Positions 48,819 through 57,957 of a DNA stretch of 64,000 nucleotides are shown one piece after another. Made by a program: the position numbers and the translations under genes. Source of the stretch: an uncultured Erythrobacter sp. (GTDB lineage Bacteria; Pseudomonadota; Alphaproteobacteria; Sphingomonadales; Sphingomonadaceae). Location: contig NZ_CANLMB010000001.1 of the NCBI RefSeq assembly GCF_947492365.1, positions 930,001 through 994,000 of the forward strand, read 5' to 3'. Each line of letters starts with the position of its first letter. Position 1 is the first letter of the stretch. The notes beneath the pieces are model-generated. The model worked only from the letters and a program-made list of their open reading frames with translations, searched no databases and was not told the DNA's origin.

Positions 48819-50245
48819 TTCATCATCTGGGCAGCGGCTTTCTCGGTTGCCTTGCCATAGGGAGGTTTGAACCCGCCGAGCTTGGCGATGTCGATCTTGG
48901 GTTGGTGATAGACTGCGCGTGCATGGCTGAACTCGCGGAAGCCCTCGATCGCGTGATAGCTGCCCATCCCCGACGGACCGACTCCGCCAAAGGGCAGTTC
49001 CTCCATCGAGATGTGGAAGATCACGTCATTGGTGGTCACGCCGCCGGAAATCGTGCGGGTCAGCACGCGCTCCTGCTCAGACTTGTCCTCGCCAAAGTAA
49101 TAGAGGCCCAGCGGACGGTCATTCTCGTTGACGTAATCGACCGCCTCATCAACCGCGCGATAGGTTTTGACCGGCAGGACCGGGCCGAAGATTTCCTCCT
49201 GCATCGCGGTCATTTCCTCGGTTACATTCTTGAGAATGGTGAGCGGCATTTTGCGCTGGTTGGCGTTGGAGAAGTCTTCATTGCCCGGATTGACCTCGAT
49301 CACTTCCGCGCCCTTGTCGCGCGCGTCTTCGACCATACCCTGAAGCCGCTCGAAATGGCGGTCCGACACGATCGAGGCGTAGTCATCATTTTCGAGCAAG
49401 GTCGGATACATGGCGGAAACGCCGTTGGTCACACCTGCGACGGCTTCGTCCTGCTTATCCTCAGGCACATACATATAGTCAGGCGCGAGGCAGATCTGGC
49501 CGGCATTCATCATCTTGCCCAGCGCAATCCGCTCGCCCGCCTTGGCGTAGTCGGCGCTGCGGCCCATGATGACCGGCGACTTGCCGCCCAGTTCCAGCGT
49601 GACGGGCACGAGGTTCTTGGACGCCGATTCCATAACCCGGCGACCGGTGGCGGTCGATCCGGTGAAGACCAGATGATCGAAAGACAGCGAAGAGAATGCG
49701 GCGGCGACTTCCGGCCCACCTGTCACGATGGCCACTTCGTCAGGGGTGAAATATTCCTGAGTGAGCTCAGCCATCAACAGGCTGGTGCGCTCGGTAAATT
49801 CGCTTGGCTTGATCATCGCGCGATTGCCCGCTGCCAGAATTTGCATCAGCGGACCGAAGGCGAGTTGCACAGGGAAGTTCCACGGGCTGAGAATGCCGAT
49901 CACACCCTTGGGTTCGTAGCGAACCTCTGCCTTCGCACCCAGCAGACCGAGCGGAAACTGGACCGAACGCTTCGACGTCTTGGCCCACTTGTCCATATTC
50001 TTGAGCGCGTGCTTGCCCGCTCCCACGGTCGCGGCGATGTCGGTCAGCATCGACTGTTCCATCGCGCGATTGCCGAAGTCGGCGCTCATGGCCTTGCACA
50101 GATTCTCGCCGTGATCCTTGACCAGCGCCATTGCGCGCTTGATCCGGTCCTTGCGCATCGACATGTTTTCTGGACGCGAAGCGGTGAAGGCATCGCGTTG
50201 GCGCCTAAGCAGGGCTTCGAGTTCCTCGCGGCGGTCATCGGCCAT
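48815..50245 (-). CDS. Aldehyde dehydrogenase, coniferyl-aldehyde-dehydrogenase type
   Basis: A 476-residue NAD(P)-dependent aldehyde dehydrogenase. Motifs: SPWNFPVQLAFGPLMQILAAGN, FTGSTATGRRV, catalytic Glu in VTLELGGKSPVIM, catalytic Cys in MNAGQICLAPDY and EEIFGPVLPV. The class oxidises aromatic or medium aliphatic aldehydes; exact substrate unknown. I chose the ATG with GGGAG 7 bases upstream (MADDRREELE); an earlier ATG adds 12 residues. It diverges from the thiolase gene. Confidence 0.9.
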   Translation of the reverse strand: MADDRREELEALLRRQRDAFTASRPENMSMRKDRIKRAMALVKDHGENLCKAMSADFGNRAMEQSMLTDIAATVGAGKHALKNMDKWAKTSKRSVQFPLGLLGAKAEVRYEPKGVIGILSPWNFPVQLAFGPLMQILAAGNRAMIKPSEFTERTSLLMAELTQEYFTPDEVAIVTGGPEVAAAFSSLSFDHLVFTGSTATGRRVMESASKNLVPVTLELGGKSPVIMGRSADYAKAGERIALGKMMNAGQICLAPDYMYVPEDKQDEAVAGVTNGVSAMYPTLLENDDYASIVSDRHFERLQGMVEDARDKGAEVIEVNPGNEDFSNANQRKMPLTILKNVTEEMTAMQEEIFGPVLPVKTYRAVDEAVDYVNENDRPLGLYYFGEDKSEQERVLTRTISGGVTTNDVIFHISMEELPFGGVGPSGMGSYHAIEGFREFSHARAVYHQPKIDIAKLGGFKPPYGKATEKAAAQMMK

Positions 50246-50393
50246 TATTGTTCTCCCGGTAAATTCGTTTCGATTTGCCATGGGTTCTTGCCGAAAGACT
50301 CTGCGCTGGCAAGTCGCAGCTCAGCAATTGCCAATGCTGCACTGCGGTATTACAGCAGCGCCGATCAAACCCTCTCCCGATAAGGAAGCCGCC

Positions 50394-51590
50394 ATGAGCC
50401 AGTTCAACGCCGCCGATCCAATTGTCATTCTTTCCTATGCGCGCACTCCAATGGGCGGCATGCAAGGCGCGCTGGCGGATGTTTCGGCGACTGATCTGGG
50501 CGCGACGGCAGTGAAGGCTGCGGTCGAGCGCTCGGGTGTTGCGGGCGAGAAGTTTGACCGCGCCTATATGGGCTGTGTTCTTCCCGCAGGTCTGGGTCAG
50601 GCCCCTGCGCGGCAAGCCATGGTCAAGGCAGGCCTGCCGACCTCTGTCCAGGCAACCACGGTCAACAAAGTGTGCGGCAGCGGTATGCAGACCGTCATTA
50701 TGGGCGCAGAAGCACTCGCTAGCGGCAGCGTCGATTATGTCGTCGCAGGCGGGATGGAAAGCATGACCAACGCGCCGTACCTGCTCAAGAAGCACCGCTC
50801 CGGCGCGCGGATTGGCCACGACACCACCTATGACCACATGTTCCTCGACGGGCTGGAAGACGCCTATGAGGAAGGCCGCGCGATGGGCACATTCGCTCAG
50901 GACACAGCCAACGAATACCAGCTGACCCGCGAAGAGCAGGACGCTTACTCGATCGAATCGCTCTCCCGCGCCAATGCCGCGATTGAAAGCGGCGCGTTTG
51001 CTGACGAAGTGGTTCCCGTGACCTTCTCGACCCGCAAGGGTGAAGTCACCGTCGATACAGACGAACAGCCCGGCCGCGGCCGCCCGGACAAGATCCCGAC
51101 CCTGCGCGCCGCCTTCGCCAAGGACGGCACGATCACCGCGGCGACATCCAGCTCGATCTCAGACGGCGCGGCTGCTGTCGTCCTGACGCGCGAGAGCCTT
51201 GCCAACGAAAACGGGCACAAGCCAGTTGCCAAGGTCGTCGCCATGGCCGCCCATGCGCGCGAGCCCAAGGACTTCACTGTTGCTCCGGTTGGCGCGATTG
51301 AGAAGGTCCTCGCCAATGCCGGTTGGAGCATCGACGACGTGGACCTTTGGGAAGTGAACGAGGCATTTGCCTGCGTCGCCATGTTCGCGATGCGCGACAT
51401 CCGGATCGACCACGCAAAGATCAACGTAAACGGCGGCGCGACCGCTTTGGGCCACCCCATCGGCGCATCAGGCACGCGGATCATTGTAACGCTGATCAAT
51501 GCGCTCAAGACGCAAGGCAAGACGCGCGGCGTCGCAAGCCTTTGCATCGGCGGCGGTGAAGCAACGGCGGTGGCTGTCGAGCTGGTCTAG
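50394..51590 (+). CDS. Acetyl-CoA acyltransferase (thiolase)
   Basis: A 398-residue thiolase. Catalytic residues: Cys94 in VNKVCGSGMQT, His in NVNGGATALGHPIGASG and the second Cys in ASLCIGGGEATAVAVE. It either condenses two acetyl-CoA or cleaves 3-ketoacyl-CoA; the acetoacetyl-type PhaA/AtoB group is likelier. I chose the ATG after AAGGAAG (MSQFNAADP); the longer frame overlaps the divergent gene. No phaB or phaC follows. Confidence 0.93.
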   Translation: MSQFNAADPIVILSYARTPMGGMQGALADVSATDLGATAVKAAVERSGVAGEKFDRAYMGCVLPAGLGQAPARQAMVKAGLPTSVQATTVNKVCGSGMQTVIMGAEALASGSVDYVVAGGMESMTNAPYLLKKHRSGARIGHDTTYDHMFLDGLEDAYEEGRAMGTFAQDTANEYQLTREEQDAYSIESLSRANAAIESGAFADEVVPVTFSTRKGEVTVDTDEQPGRGRPDKIPTLRAAFAKDGTITAATSSSISDGAAAVVLTRESLANENGHKPVAKVVAMAAHAREPKDFTVAPVGAIEKVLANAGWSIDDVDLWEVNEAFACVAMFAMRDIRIDHAKINVNGGATALGHPIGASGTRIIVTLINALKTQGKTRGVASLCIGGGEATAVAVELV

Positions 51591-51602
51591 ACCTCTTGTG
51601 AT

Positions 51603-51662
51603 TTCCTGCGAAAGCAGGAGTCCAGTCAACGCTTCGGAGATGGGTTCCTGCTTTCGCAGGAA
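51603..51662. repeat. Pair of inverted palindromic repeats
   Basis: TTCCTGC-GAAA-GCAGGA (51603-51619) and TTCCTGC-TTTC-GCAGGAA (51645-51662) are each hairpins and are inverted copies of one another, 25 bases apart. They sit in the 82-base gap between convergent genes. Each could end transcription from its side. They look like a dispersed intergenic repeat, as known in sphingomonads. Confidence 0.7.
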
Positions 51663-51672
51663 CTCTCGCTCG

Positions 51673-52170
51673 TTACTCAGCCGGTTCCATTTCGCCTGCG
51701 CCCCAGATCCGGTCTTCCGCGATCCAGCCCGAGCGGCCGCCTACGTCGATCTCGCAGAAACCCTCACGGCAGCGCAGCAACTCTCCGACAACGCCCGGCT
51801 CCGCGTGCCATCTTAGCGCGGAGCTGGCCGAAGGAGCCTCGCGCATATCGGCAAGCCCTTCGCCCACCACTAGCGCACCAAGGCGCGGGCTGAGCTGGCT
51901 AGCGGCGATCCAGCCTTGCACGCCTTCGTGGTCCTGTACCAGTCGCCAACCTTCGCGCAGCCGCACGACCTTCACCGGTAGACCTTCGCGCTTGTAAACC
52001 CAGTCGATCTTATACTGCTCGCTCGGGCCCACGCGCATATTGACCTCGTCGAAGCGCAAGGTTGCCCAATAAGGCACCTCGCGATCCTGCGCCTGCGCGG
52101 GCGTGAATGTGAGGCTCGCTGCGAAAGCCAGCAGGAGTGCAAAAAGGGTGGGGAATCTGAGCGCGTTCAT
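51673..52170 (-). CDS. Exported SH3-domain protein
   Basis: A 165-residue protein with a signal peptide (FALLLAFAASLTFTPAQAQ) followed by two bacterial SH3-like modules: LRFDEVNMRVGPSEQYKIDWVYKREG (about 45-105) and VVGEGLADMREAPSASS to VGGRSGWIAEDRIWG (about 108-160). Such proteins often bind peptidoglycan or envelope proteins. Two cysteines in LLRCREGFCEID could pair. I chose the ATG with GGAG 6 bases upstream. It diverges from the dehydrogenase gene. Confidence 0.85.
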   Translation of the reverse strand: MNALRFPTLFALLLAFAASLTFTPAQAQDREVPYWATLRFDEVNMRVGPSEQYKIDWVYKREGLPVKVVRLREGWRLVQDHEGVQGWIAASQLSPRLGALVVGEGLADMREAPSASSALRWHAEPGVVGELLRCREGFCEIDVGGRSGWIAEDRIWGAGEMEPAE

Positions 52171-52293
52171 GACCGTCTCCATAACGCCCATGCGGCTGGT
52201 GCTTCAAGCATCTCGCCAAGCAAGTTACGAGTTGTGTCATTTTGCAGCGCGGGCGCTTGACCGGATCGTGCCAATGCCACTAGCGCTGCGCCT

Positions 52294-53307
52294 ATGGCCG
52301 AACCGCATTCTCCCCCGCAATTCCCCGATGGCAAACCCAAAGTGGTGGTCACACGCCACCTGATGCCCAGCGTCGAAGCGCGGATGAGCGAGCTTTATGA
52401 TGCGCAGCTCAACACGGATGACACTCCGATGACCCGCGACGAGCTGATCGCGGCGATGCAGACATGCGACGTGCTGGTACCCACCGTGACCGACCGAATC
52501 GACGCAGAGATGATCGCGGGCGCTGGCGAGCGGCTTCGCCTGATCGCCAGTTTCGGCGCGGGGACCGAACATATCGACCTGAAAGCCGCCGCCGCGCGCA
52601 AGATCATCGTTACCAACACGCCCGGCGTCTTCACCGACGACACTGCCGATATCGCGATGGCCGGCATCATCGGCGTGCCACGGCGCATCCGCGAAGGCAC
52701 GGCGCTGGTGCGGCGCGGCGAGTGGACCGGCTGGGCGCCTTCGGGAATGCTCGGGCGCAAGCTGGCGGGCAAAGTGCTCGGCATTGTTGGTATGGGGCGG
52801 ATCGGACAGGCAGTTGCGCACCGCGCGCGCGCCTTTGGCCTTGAGATCGCTTACACCAACCGCAAGCAGCTTCCCGCAGCGCTTGAACAAATGCTGGGTG
52901 CGCGCTTTGTCGCCGATGTCGATGCGCTGATGGGCGAGGCGGATATTCTCACCCTGCACTGCCCGCTGAACGACGCATCGCGCGGGATGATCGATGCCCG
53001 CCGGATCGCTTTGCTGAAACCGGGCGCGAGCATCATCAACACTGCGCGCGGGGAATTGATCGACCAAGAGGCGCTGATTGCGGCTTTGCAATCCGGTCAT
53101 CTCGCGGGCGCGGGCCTCGACGTCTATCCGGACGAGCCGAATGTCGACCGCCGCTTGCTCGATCATCCAAATGTGATGACCCTGCCCCATATCGGCAGCG
53201 CCACCGCCGAAGGCCGCGAGGCATCAGGCGAGAAGGTGATCGCCAATATCCAGTTCTGGAAAGACGGCCACCGCCCGCCCGATCAGGTGCTCAACGCGCT
53301 AGTTTAG
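52294..53307 (+). CDS. D-isomer 2-hydroxyacid dehydrogenase
   Basis: A 337-residue NAD(P)-dependent enzyme of the glyoxylate/hydroxypyruvate reductase type. The Rossmann motif is GIVGMGRIGQAVAHRARAFG; catalytic Arg in INTARGELID, Glu in the DVYPDEP segment and His in LPHIGSATAEGRE. The substrate is probably glyoxylate or hydroxypyruvate. Its stop overlaps the stop of the convergent hydrolase gene by 4 bases. Confidence 0.93.
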   Translation: MAEPHSPPQFPDGKPKVVVTRHLMPSVEARMSELYDAQLNTDDTPMTRDELIAAMQTCDVLVPTVTDRIDAEMIAGAGERLRLIASFGAGTEHIDLKAAAARKIIVTNTPGVFTDDTADIAMAGIIGVPRRIREGTALVRRGEWTGWAPSGMLGRKLAGKVLGIVGMGRIGQAVAHRARAFGLEIAYTNRKQLPAALEQMLGARFVADVDALMGEADILTLHCPLNDASRGMIDARRIALLKPGASIINTARGELIDQEALIAALQSGHLAGAGLDVYPDEPNVDRRLLDHPNVMTLPHIGSATAEGREASGEKVIANIQFWKDGHRPPDQVLNALV

Positions 53308-54005
53308 TCAATGTTGGCGAGCTGCTCGCTGACAATCGCGACAATTTGCTCAATCGCCTTGGGCTGAGCGCCAAAGGCAAGGTGCCGCGCGCGCATTTCG
53401 ACTGCCACGTCGCGTTCGCCATCCTGACCCCGCGCGCATTCAGGCGCGATCACGCCGTCGATGGGGGACCAGATAGCAACCGTATGAACCGGCGGCTTCA
53501 CGCTGATATCATCAGAAACGCTCGGCGCATCGACCGTGTGATCGTTGAGCAAGTGATACAGTCGCCAAGCGTTGTTCGCCCGCCTGTCGCCTGAGAAGGG
53601 AGTGCCCAGCGTCACCACCATCGCAACCTTATCCGGATGGCGCTGCGCAAGCACTCGCGAGATCAACCCACCAAGGCTCCACCCAACCAGCACCGTTTTG
53701 CGCCCTTCCTGCTCAACCACTTCGGCCAAACGAGCCTCACTTCGAGCCATGCGTTCAGGCGTCACACCGGTCAGCAGACGGAATGTTGAACCATAGGTCC
53801 GAAATCCCGCCGCATCGAAAGACCGGCGCATCAGCGAAGTCGTGCGGTCGCCGGAGACCAGCCCCGGCACTACGATCAGTGGCTGACCCGCAATTTGCGC
53901 AGCTCCGCCAACAGGCTTCCGCGCTTTGCGAAAGGGGCTCGTCCACAGATGCAGGACATGCGGGATCTCGCGCAGGCCGAGCGACAGGGGCGGCGCTTTG
54001 CTCAT
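53304..54005 (-). CDS. Alpha/beta hydrolase, lipase-like
   Basis: A 233-residue hydrolase with nucleophile Ser110 in LVGWSLGGLISRVLA. PLIVVPGLVSGDRTTS begins the fold. SPIDGVIAPECARG and ARHLAFGAQPKAIEQI supply the likely acid and catalytic His. It resembles cytosolic lipase/acyltransferase-like proteins with short lids; substrate unknown. It starts inside the acetyltransferase stop (4-base overlap), so the two are coupled. Confidence 0.85.
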   Translation of the reverse strand: MSKAPPLSLGLREIPHVLHLWTSPFRKARKPVGGAAQIAGQPLIVVPGLVSGDRTTSLMRRSFDAAGFRTYGSTFRLLTGVTPERMARSEARLAEVVEQEGRKTVLVGWSLGGLISRVLAQRHPDKVAMVVTLGTPFSGDRRANNAWRLYHLLNDHTVDAPSVSDDISVKPPVHTVAIWSPIDGVIAPECARGQDGERDVAVEMRARHLAFGAQPKAIEQIVAIVSEQLANID

Positions 54006-54457
54006 GCGATATCGAGCGCGAACAACTGGGTGAAGTCGCCCGGAACATATCCCGCAAACGATCCGCAGGGTTCAAATCCGCGCGCTTTGTAGAGGCCGAC
54101 TGCAGCCTCGAACAATGTGCCTCTACCCGTCTCCAGCTTGATCTGCGCAAGGCCCAACTCTCGCCCTCGCGCGATCAGATGTTCGAGCATTGCCTTGCCC
54201 GCGCCGGTGCCCCGCGCATCGGGATGAGCGCGCATCGACTTGATCTCGCCAAAGCCGTCATGCTGCTTGAGCGCGCCGATTGCGAGCAGGCGGCCTTCAT
54301 CCCAAGCCGCAAAGACTTCGATCCCGGGCTGCTTCAACCCGTCCAGATCAAGCACATGGCAAGTGCCCGGCGGCGAGAATTGCTGCATTTCGCTATGATG
54401 CAGTTCGAGCAGCGCCAGCACTTCGGCCTCGCCCAGATCGGTTGCGCGAATTTCCAT
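54002..54457 (-). CDS. GNAT-family N-acetyltransferase
   Basis: A 151-residue acetyltransferase. The acetyl-CoA loop is MRAHPDARGTGAGKAMLEHLI, preceded by FGEIKSM and followed by KLETGRGTLFEAAVGLYKARGF. The substrate is unknown. I chose the ATG with GAGGG just upstream (MEIRATDLGE); the longer frame has no ribosome site. It is the first gene of a two-gene unit with the hydrolase and diverges from fabA. Confidence 0.9.
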   Translation of the reverse strand: MEIRATDLGEAEVLALLELHHSEMQQFSPPGTCHVLDLDGLKQPGIEVFAAWDEGRLLAIGALKQHDGFGEIKSMRAHPDARGTGAGKAMLEHLIARGRELGLAQIKLETGRGTLFEAAVGLYKARGFEPCGSFAGYVPGDFTQLFALDIA

Positions 54458-54620
54458 CACAGCCCTCAAACAAACTCGTGATAACTCCCGTCCGCTATAG
54501 CTCGCCACTTAGCAAAACGCATTCACTTATCACCAGAAAGCCATGCGCCCTTTTCCTCGCCAATGCAGGCTGCTAGGCGCTGCCACAAATATTTGATTAC
54601 CAATCGGGAGACACACCGGG

Positions 54621-55130
54621 ATGACTGATTTCCCAACCAGCTTTGATCGCGATGATCTGCTGAGATGCGCGCGCGGCGAGCTGTTCGGCCCCGGCAATGC
54701 GCAATTGCCCGAACCGCCGATGCTGATGATGGACCGGATCACCGACATCTCTGGCGATGGCGGTGAGCATGGCAAGGGCCATGTCGTGGCAGAATTCGAT
54801 ATCCAGCCTGACCTTTGGTTCTTCGATTGCCATTTCCCCGGCAATCCGATCATGCCGGGCTGTCTTGGCCTAGACGGTCTTTGGCAGCTGACCGGTTTCA
54901 ACCTCGGCTGGCGCGGCTGGAAAGGTCGCGGCTATGCGCTGGGTGTGGGCGAGGTCAAACTCACCGGCATGGTACGGCCTGATCGCAAGATGCTGACCTA
55001 TTACGTCGATTTCACCAAGGCCGTGCAAACGCGCCGCCTGACCATGGGTGTGGCCGATGGCCGCGTTGAGGCAGACGGTGAAACCATCTATCAAGTCAAA
55101 GACATGAAAGTCGCTCTGTCGGAGGCCTGA
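54621..55130 (+). CDS. fabA: 3-hydroxydecanoyl-ACP dehydratase/isomerase
   Basis: A 169-residue hot-dog-fold enzyme that dehydrates 3-hydroxydecanoyl-ACP and isomerises the product to cis-3-decenoyl-ACP, the branch point for unsaturated fatty acids. Active His71 in [14 protein letters not shown] and Asp85 in [10 protein letters not shown]. Followed 36 bases later by fabB, the usual partner. The upstream 160 bases show no FabR or FadR site I can name. Confidence 0.96.
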   Translation: MTDFPTSFDRDDLLRCARGELFGPGNAQLPEPPMLMMDRITDISGDGGEHGKGHVVAEFDIQPDLWFFDCHFPGNPIMPGCLGLDGLWQLTGFNLGWRGWKGRGYALGVGEVKLTGMVRPDRKMLTYYVDFTKAVQTRRLTMGVADGRVEADGETIYQVKDMKVALSEA

Positions 55131-55166
55131 TCGGGGCAAATGACAGGCAAACAGGGCTGAGAAAAT

Positions 55167-56396
55167 ATGCGTCGCGTCGTCATTACCGGACTGGGGATCG
55201 TCTCCTCGATTGGCAACAATGCAGCAGAAGTGCTGGCCTCGCTCAAAGCGGGCAAATCGGGCATCACCTTTAACGAGGATATGGCCGAGCACGGGTTCCG
55301 CTCGCAGATTGCGGGCGCGGTGGACCTTGATCTGACCGAACATGTCGACAAGCGCACTCTGCGCTTTATGGGGCCGGGCGCCGCCTACGCTCATGTCGCG
55401 ATGGGTCAGGCGATTGCAGATGCCGGTCTTGAGGAAAAGGACGTCATCAATCCGATGACCGGTGTGATCGCCGGTTCGGGCGGCCCCTCGACCTCGGCCA
55501 TGCTCGCCGCGCATCAGACGGTTCTGAAGAACAACAGCACCAAGCGGATTGGCCCGTTCGCAGTGCCCAAGACAATGTCCTCGACCGTGAGCGCAAACCT
55601 TGCGACCGCTTACCAGATCAAGGGCATGAACTTCTCGATCACTTCGGCTTGCTCCACCTCGCTCCACTGCATCGGCATGGCCGCGCAGCAGATCGCGCTG
55701 GGCCTGCAGGACGTGATGTTCGGCGGCGGCGGTGAAGAGCTCGACTGGACGCTTTCGTGCCTGTTCGACGCGATGGGCGCGATGTCGAGCAAGTATAACG
55801 ACACCCCCGAACGCGCGAGCCGCGCATTCGACGCCGACCGCGACGGTTTCGTAATCGGCGGCGGCGGCGCGATCCTTGTGCTCGAAAGCCTCGAACACGC
55901 GCAGGCCCGCGGCGCGAAGATCTACGCCGAGGTCACCGGCTTCTGCGCCACATCCGACGGCGCCGACATGGTTGCCCCTTCAGGCGAAGGCGGCGAGCGG
56001 GCGATGCGCGGGGCGATCAAGACGCTCAGCGAAGACCGAAAAGTCAGCTATATCAACGCGCACGGCACCTCGACCCCGGTCGGCGATGTCGGCGAAATCG
56101 AAGCGGTTCGCCGCGTATTTGGAGACGGCTCGACCCCGCCGGTCAGCTCAACCAAGTCGATGACCGGGCACAGCCAGGGCGCTACCGGCGCGCAGGAAGC
56201 AGTCTATTGCCTCCTCGCGCTTCAGAACGACTTCATCATCCCCTCGATCAATGTCGAAACGCTAGATCCGGCGCTGAAGCCTGAAGAAATTGCCACCAGC
56301 TATGTCGAGAATGCCGGGCTGGATACGGTGATGACCAACAGCTTTGGCTTTGGCGGAACCAACGGCTCGATGCTGATGTCGAAGTTTCACGGGTAA
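55167..56396 (+). CDS. fabB: 3-oxoacyl-ACP synthase I
   Basis: A 409-residue condensing enzyme that elongates cis-3-decenoyl-ACP. Catalytic Cys162 in ITSACSTSLHCIG, His in NAHGTSTPVGDVGE and His in MTGHSQGATGAQE. GFGGTNGSM closes the fold. It forms the fabA-fabB unit for unsaturated fatty acids. It converges on the lipoprotein methyltransferase gene with an 11-base gap. Confidence 0.96.
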   Translation: MRRVVITGLGIVSSIGNNAAEVLASLKAGKSGITFNEDMAEHGFRSQIAGAVDLDLTEHVDKRTLRFMGPGAAYAHVAMGQAIADAGLEEKDVINPMTGVIAGSGGPSTSAMLAAHQTVLKNNSTKRIGPFAVPKTMSSTVSANLATAYQIKGMNFSITSACSTSLHCIGMAAQQIALGLQDVMFGGGGEELDWTLSCLFDAMGAMSSKYNDTPERASRAFDADRDGFVIGGGGAILVLESLEHAQARGAKIYAEVTGFCATSDGADMVAPSGEGGERAMRGAIKTLSEDRKVSYINAHGTSTPVGDVGEIEAVRRVFGDGSTPPVSSTKSMTGHSQGATGAQEAVYCLLALQNDFIIPSINVETLDPALKPEEIATSYVENAGLDTVMTNSFGFGGTNGSMLMSKFHG

Positions 56397-56407
56397 GGGG
56401 CAAAGCC

Positions 56408-57124
56408 CTAACCGTTGCTGCAAGCCTCGATAATATCGGGCTCACTGCGCGTATCGCCGCGTTCGAACCGCGCGAAATAACCCTTCAGATCGGGCCGCTC
56501 GACAAATTCGACCAGCTTGTAGCCAATCGCCTCAAACTCGCAAAAGAGCAGCTTTGGCGGAATACCGTGGCGGTTGGTGGGCCGGTCGACATCGACCACG
56601 ATGATCTGCCCGCCCTCTGCCAAAGCAGGCCACATGCGCCACAGGAACGCGTAAGGCTCGGTCACTTCGTGATACATATGGACGAGGAATATCCGGTCGA
56701 AACTGTCAGTTGGCAGCTGCGGATTGTCCGGCTCACCCAGCTTGATCGAGATGTTCTCTAGCCGCTCGCGCTCGACGCGTCGGCCAAGCCGCTCCAGCGC
56801 GTCGCGGTCAATATCTTGCGCGAGCACGCGTCCATCGTCACCCACGCGAGCCGCGAGGCGGACGGTGTAATAGCCCTCACCCGCCCCGATATCAGCGACC
56901 GTCATCCCTTCGGTGATGTCAGCCATATCCATGACCGCCTGAGCCTCGCCGCGCTCATCGCGCGCATCCTCGTTGGAGAACTGGTTGGAGACGACTTCGG
57001 AAACAGGCCGGTCGGGGCGCGGAAAGTCCTGCGCGGAAACGGGGCGGTCTTCTGGCGCCGCAAAGAAGCTGTCGCAAGCAGCGAGCATCGCCAACGCGGG
57101 CAAAAGGATTACAAGCGCCCTCAT
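56408..57124 (-). CDS. Lipoprotein with a class I methyltransferase domain
   Basis: A 238-residue protein. The N-terminus MRALVILLPALAMLAAC is a lipoprotein signal with Cys17, followed by Asp at +2, the E. coli rule for inner-membrane retention. Residues about 65-190 form a Rossmann methyltransferase: the SAM motif reads VADIGAGEGYYTVRLA, later FDRIFLVHMYHEV and GGQIIVVDVDRP. SAM is not expected outside the cytoplasm, so the exported location is puzzling. The ATG overlaps the caspase-like gene's stop by 4 bases. No substrate can be named. Confidence 0.82.
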   Translation of the reverse strand: MRALVILLPALAMLAACDSFFAAPEDRPVSAQDFPRPDRPVSEVVSNQFSNEDARDERGEAQAVMDMADITEGMTVADIGAGEGYYTVRLAARVGDDGRVLAQDIDRDALERLGRRVERERLENISIKLGEPDNPQLPTDSFDRIFLVHMYHEVTEPYAFLWRMWPALAEGGQIIVVDVDRPTNRHGIPPKLLFCEFEAIGYKLVEFVERPDLKGYFARFERGDTRSEPDIIEACSNG

Positions 57125-57957
57125 GGGATCGGCAAGGCCCGCATGCCCGAAACGAACACATCAAATGCTAGGTCGCCCTGCCGCCATGGCGACTGGCGAT
57201 TCTCGGTCCGCTCGGTCACGGCAATCGCCGTCTTGCGGAACACCTCGTCGAGTGACTGGCGGCGGTCAATCTGCTTGGCAAATTCGATCGCAAAGGGGCT
57301 GCCCTTACCCGGCTCGGGGCCGTCTTCGGCGACATTGCCCGGTTCGGTTGAGAAGAACGCGACTGCCGAAAGCCCGCGCAAATTGGCCAGCTGCGCCAGC
57401 CCGCCTGATGCAGTGCTCAGATCGGAAAAGGTCACGTAGCTGATGCTGCGAGTAGGCCCTGAAATCTCGACCACTTCGATCTGGTCGTCCGGCTCGGCGT
57501 CGAAATAAGGATTGTTGCGGCAGGCATCGATGATGATGACCGCACCGCGCGCTCGCTCGGTTATCTGGGTGACCAGCGAATCAAGCGGGATCAGCGACTT
57601 GCCATCCGAGCTCATCAAGAAATTCTGCCCCTCGATCTGGAACCCGTGCCCGGCGAAGTAGAAGAACCCGATATCATCGCCGGACAAAGCATCCAGCCAC
57701 GCATCGAGGCCGCTCTGCCATTCCTCGGCGCTCGGCTCTTCCAGCACGGTCAGATCGCTAACGCTGGTGGTGCGCAGCGCGGAACTTATAAGCCGGATGT
57801 CAGTGCGCGGATTGGAAAGCCGCAACGCTTCGTTTTCGGCGCTTTCATAGTTGGAGCCAATCAGAAGCGCCTTCACCTCGGCCTGCGCGCTTGCAGGCAG
57901 TAAGAGGCCCGCCATTGCGAGCCCGATCAAAGCAAGGAAGCGCCGGACCACCATCAC
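57121..57957 (-). CDS. Exported caspase-family (C14) protease
   Basis: A 278-residue protein. Signal peptide to about residue 26 (ALIGLAMAGLLLPASAQA). The caspase-like p20 fold follows: ALLIGSNYESAENEALRLSNPRTDIRLIS, His104 in FYFAGHGFQ and Cys146 in IIIDACRNNP, so the dyad is intact. A Ser/Gly segment LSTASGGLAQL and later GKGSPFAIEFAKQI match the family. It resembles orthocaspases that cleave after Arg/Lys; here the enzyme is probably periplasmic. It is coupled by 4-base overlaps to the barrel protein before it and the methyltransferase after it. Confidence 0.9.
   Translation of the reverse strand: MMVVRRFLALIGLAMAGLLLPASAQAEVKALLIGSNYESAENEALRLSNPRTDIRLISSALRTTSVSDLTVLEEPSAEEWQSGLDAWLDALSGDDIGFFYFAGHGFQIEGQNFLMSSDGKSLIPLDSLVTQITERARGAVIIIDACRNNPYFDAEPDDQIEVVEISGPTRSISYVTFSDLSTASGGLAQLANLRGLSAVAFFSTEPGNVAEDGPEPGKGSPFAIEFAKQIDRRQSLDEVFRKTAIAVTERTENRQSPWRQGDLAFDVFVSGMRALPIP

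Noticed and set aside
48761..50383. 540-codon open frame antisense to the aldehyde dehydrogenase
   Set aside because: Mirror of a conserved enzyme with all catalytic motifs on the minus strand; His/Arg/Asp-rich composition typical of shadow frames.
54870..55898. 342-codon open frame antisense to fabA/fabB
   Set aside because: Overlaps two conserved fatty-acid genes; no domain recognised.
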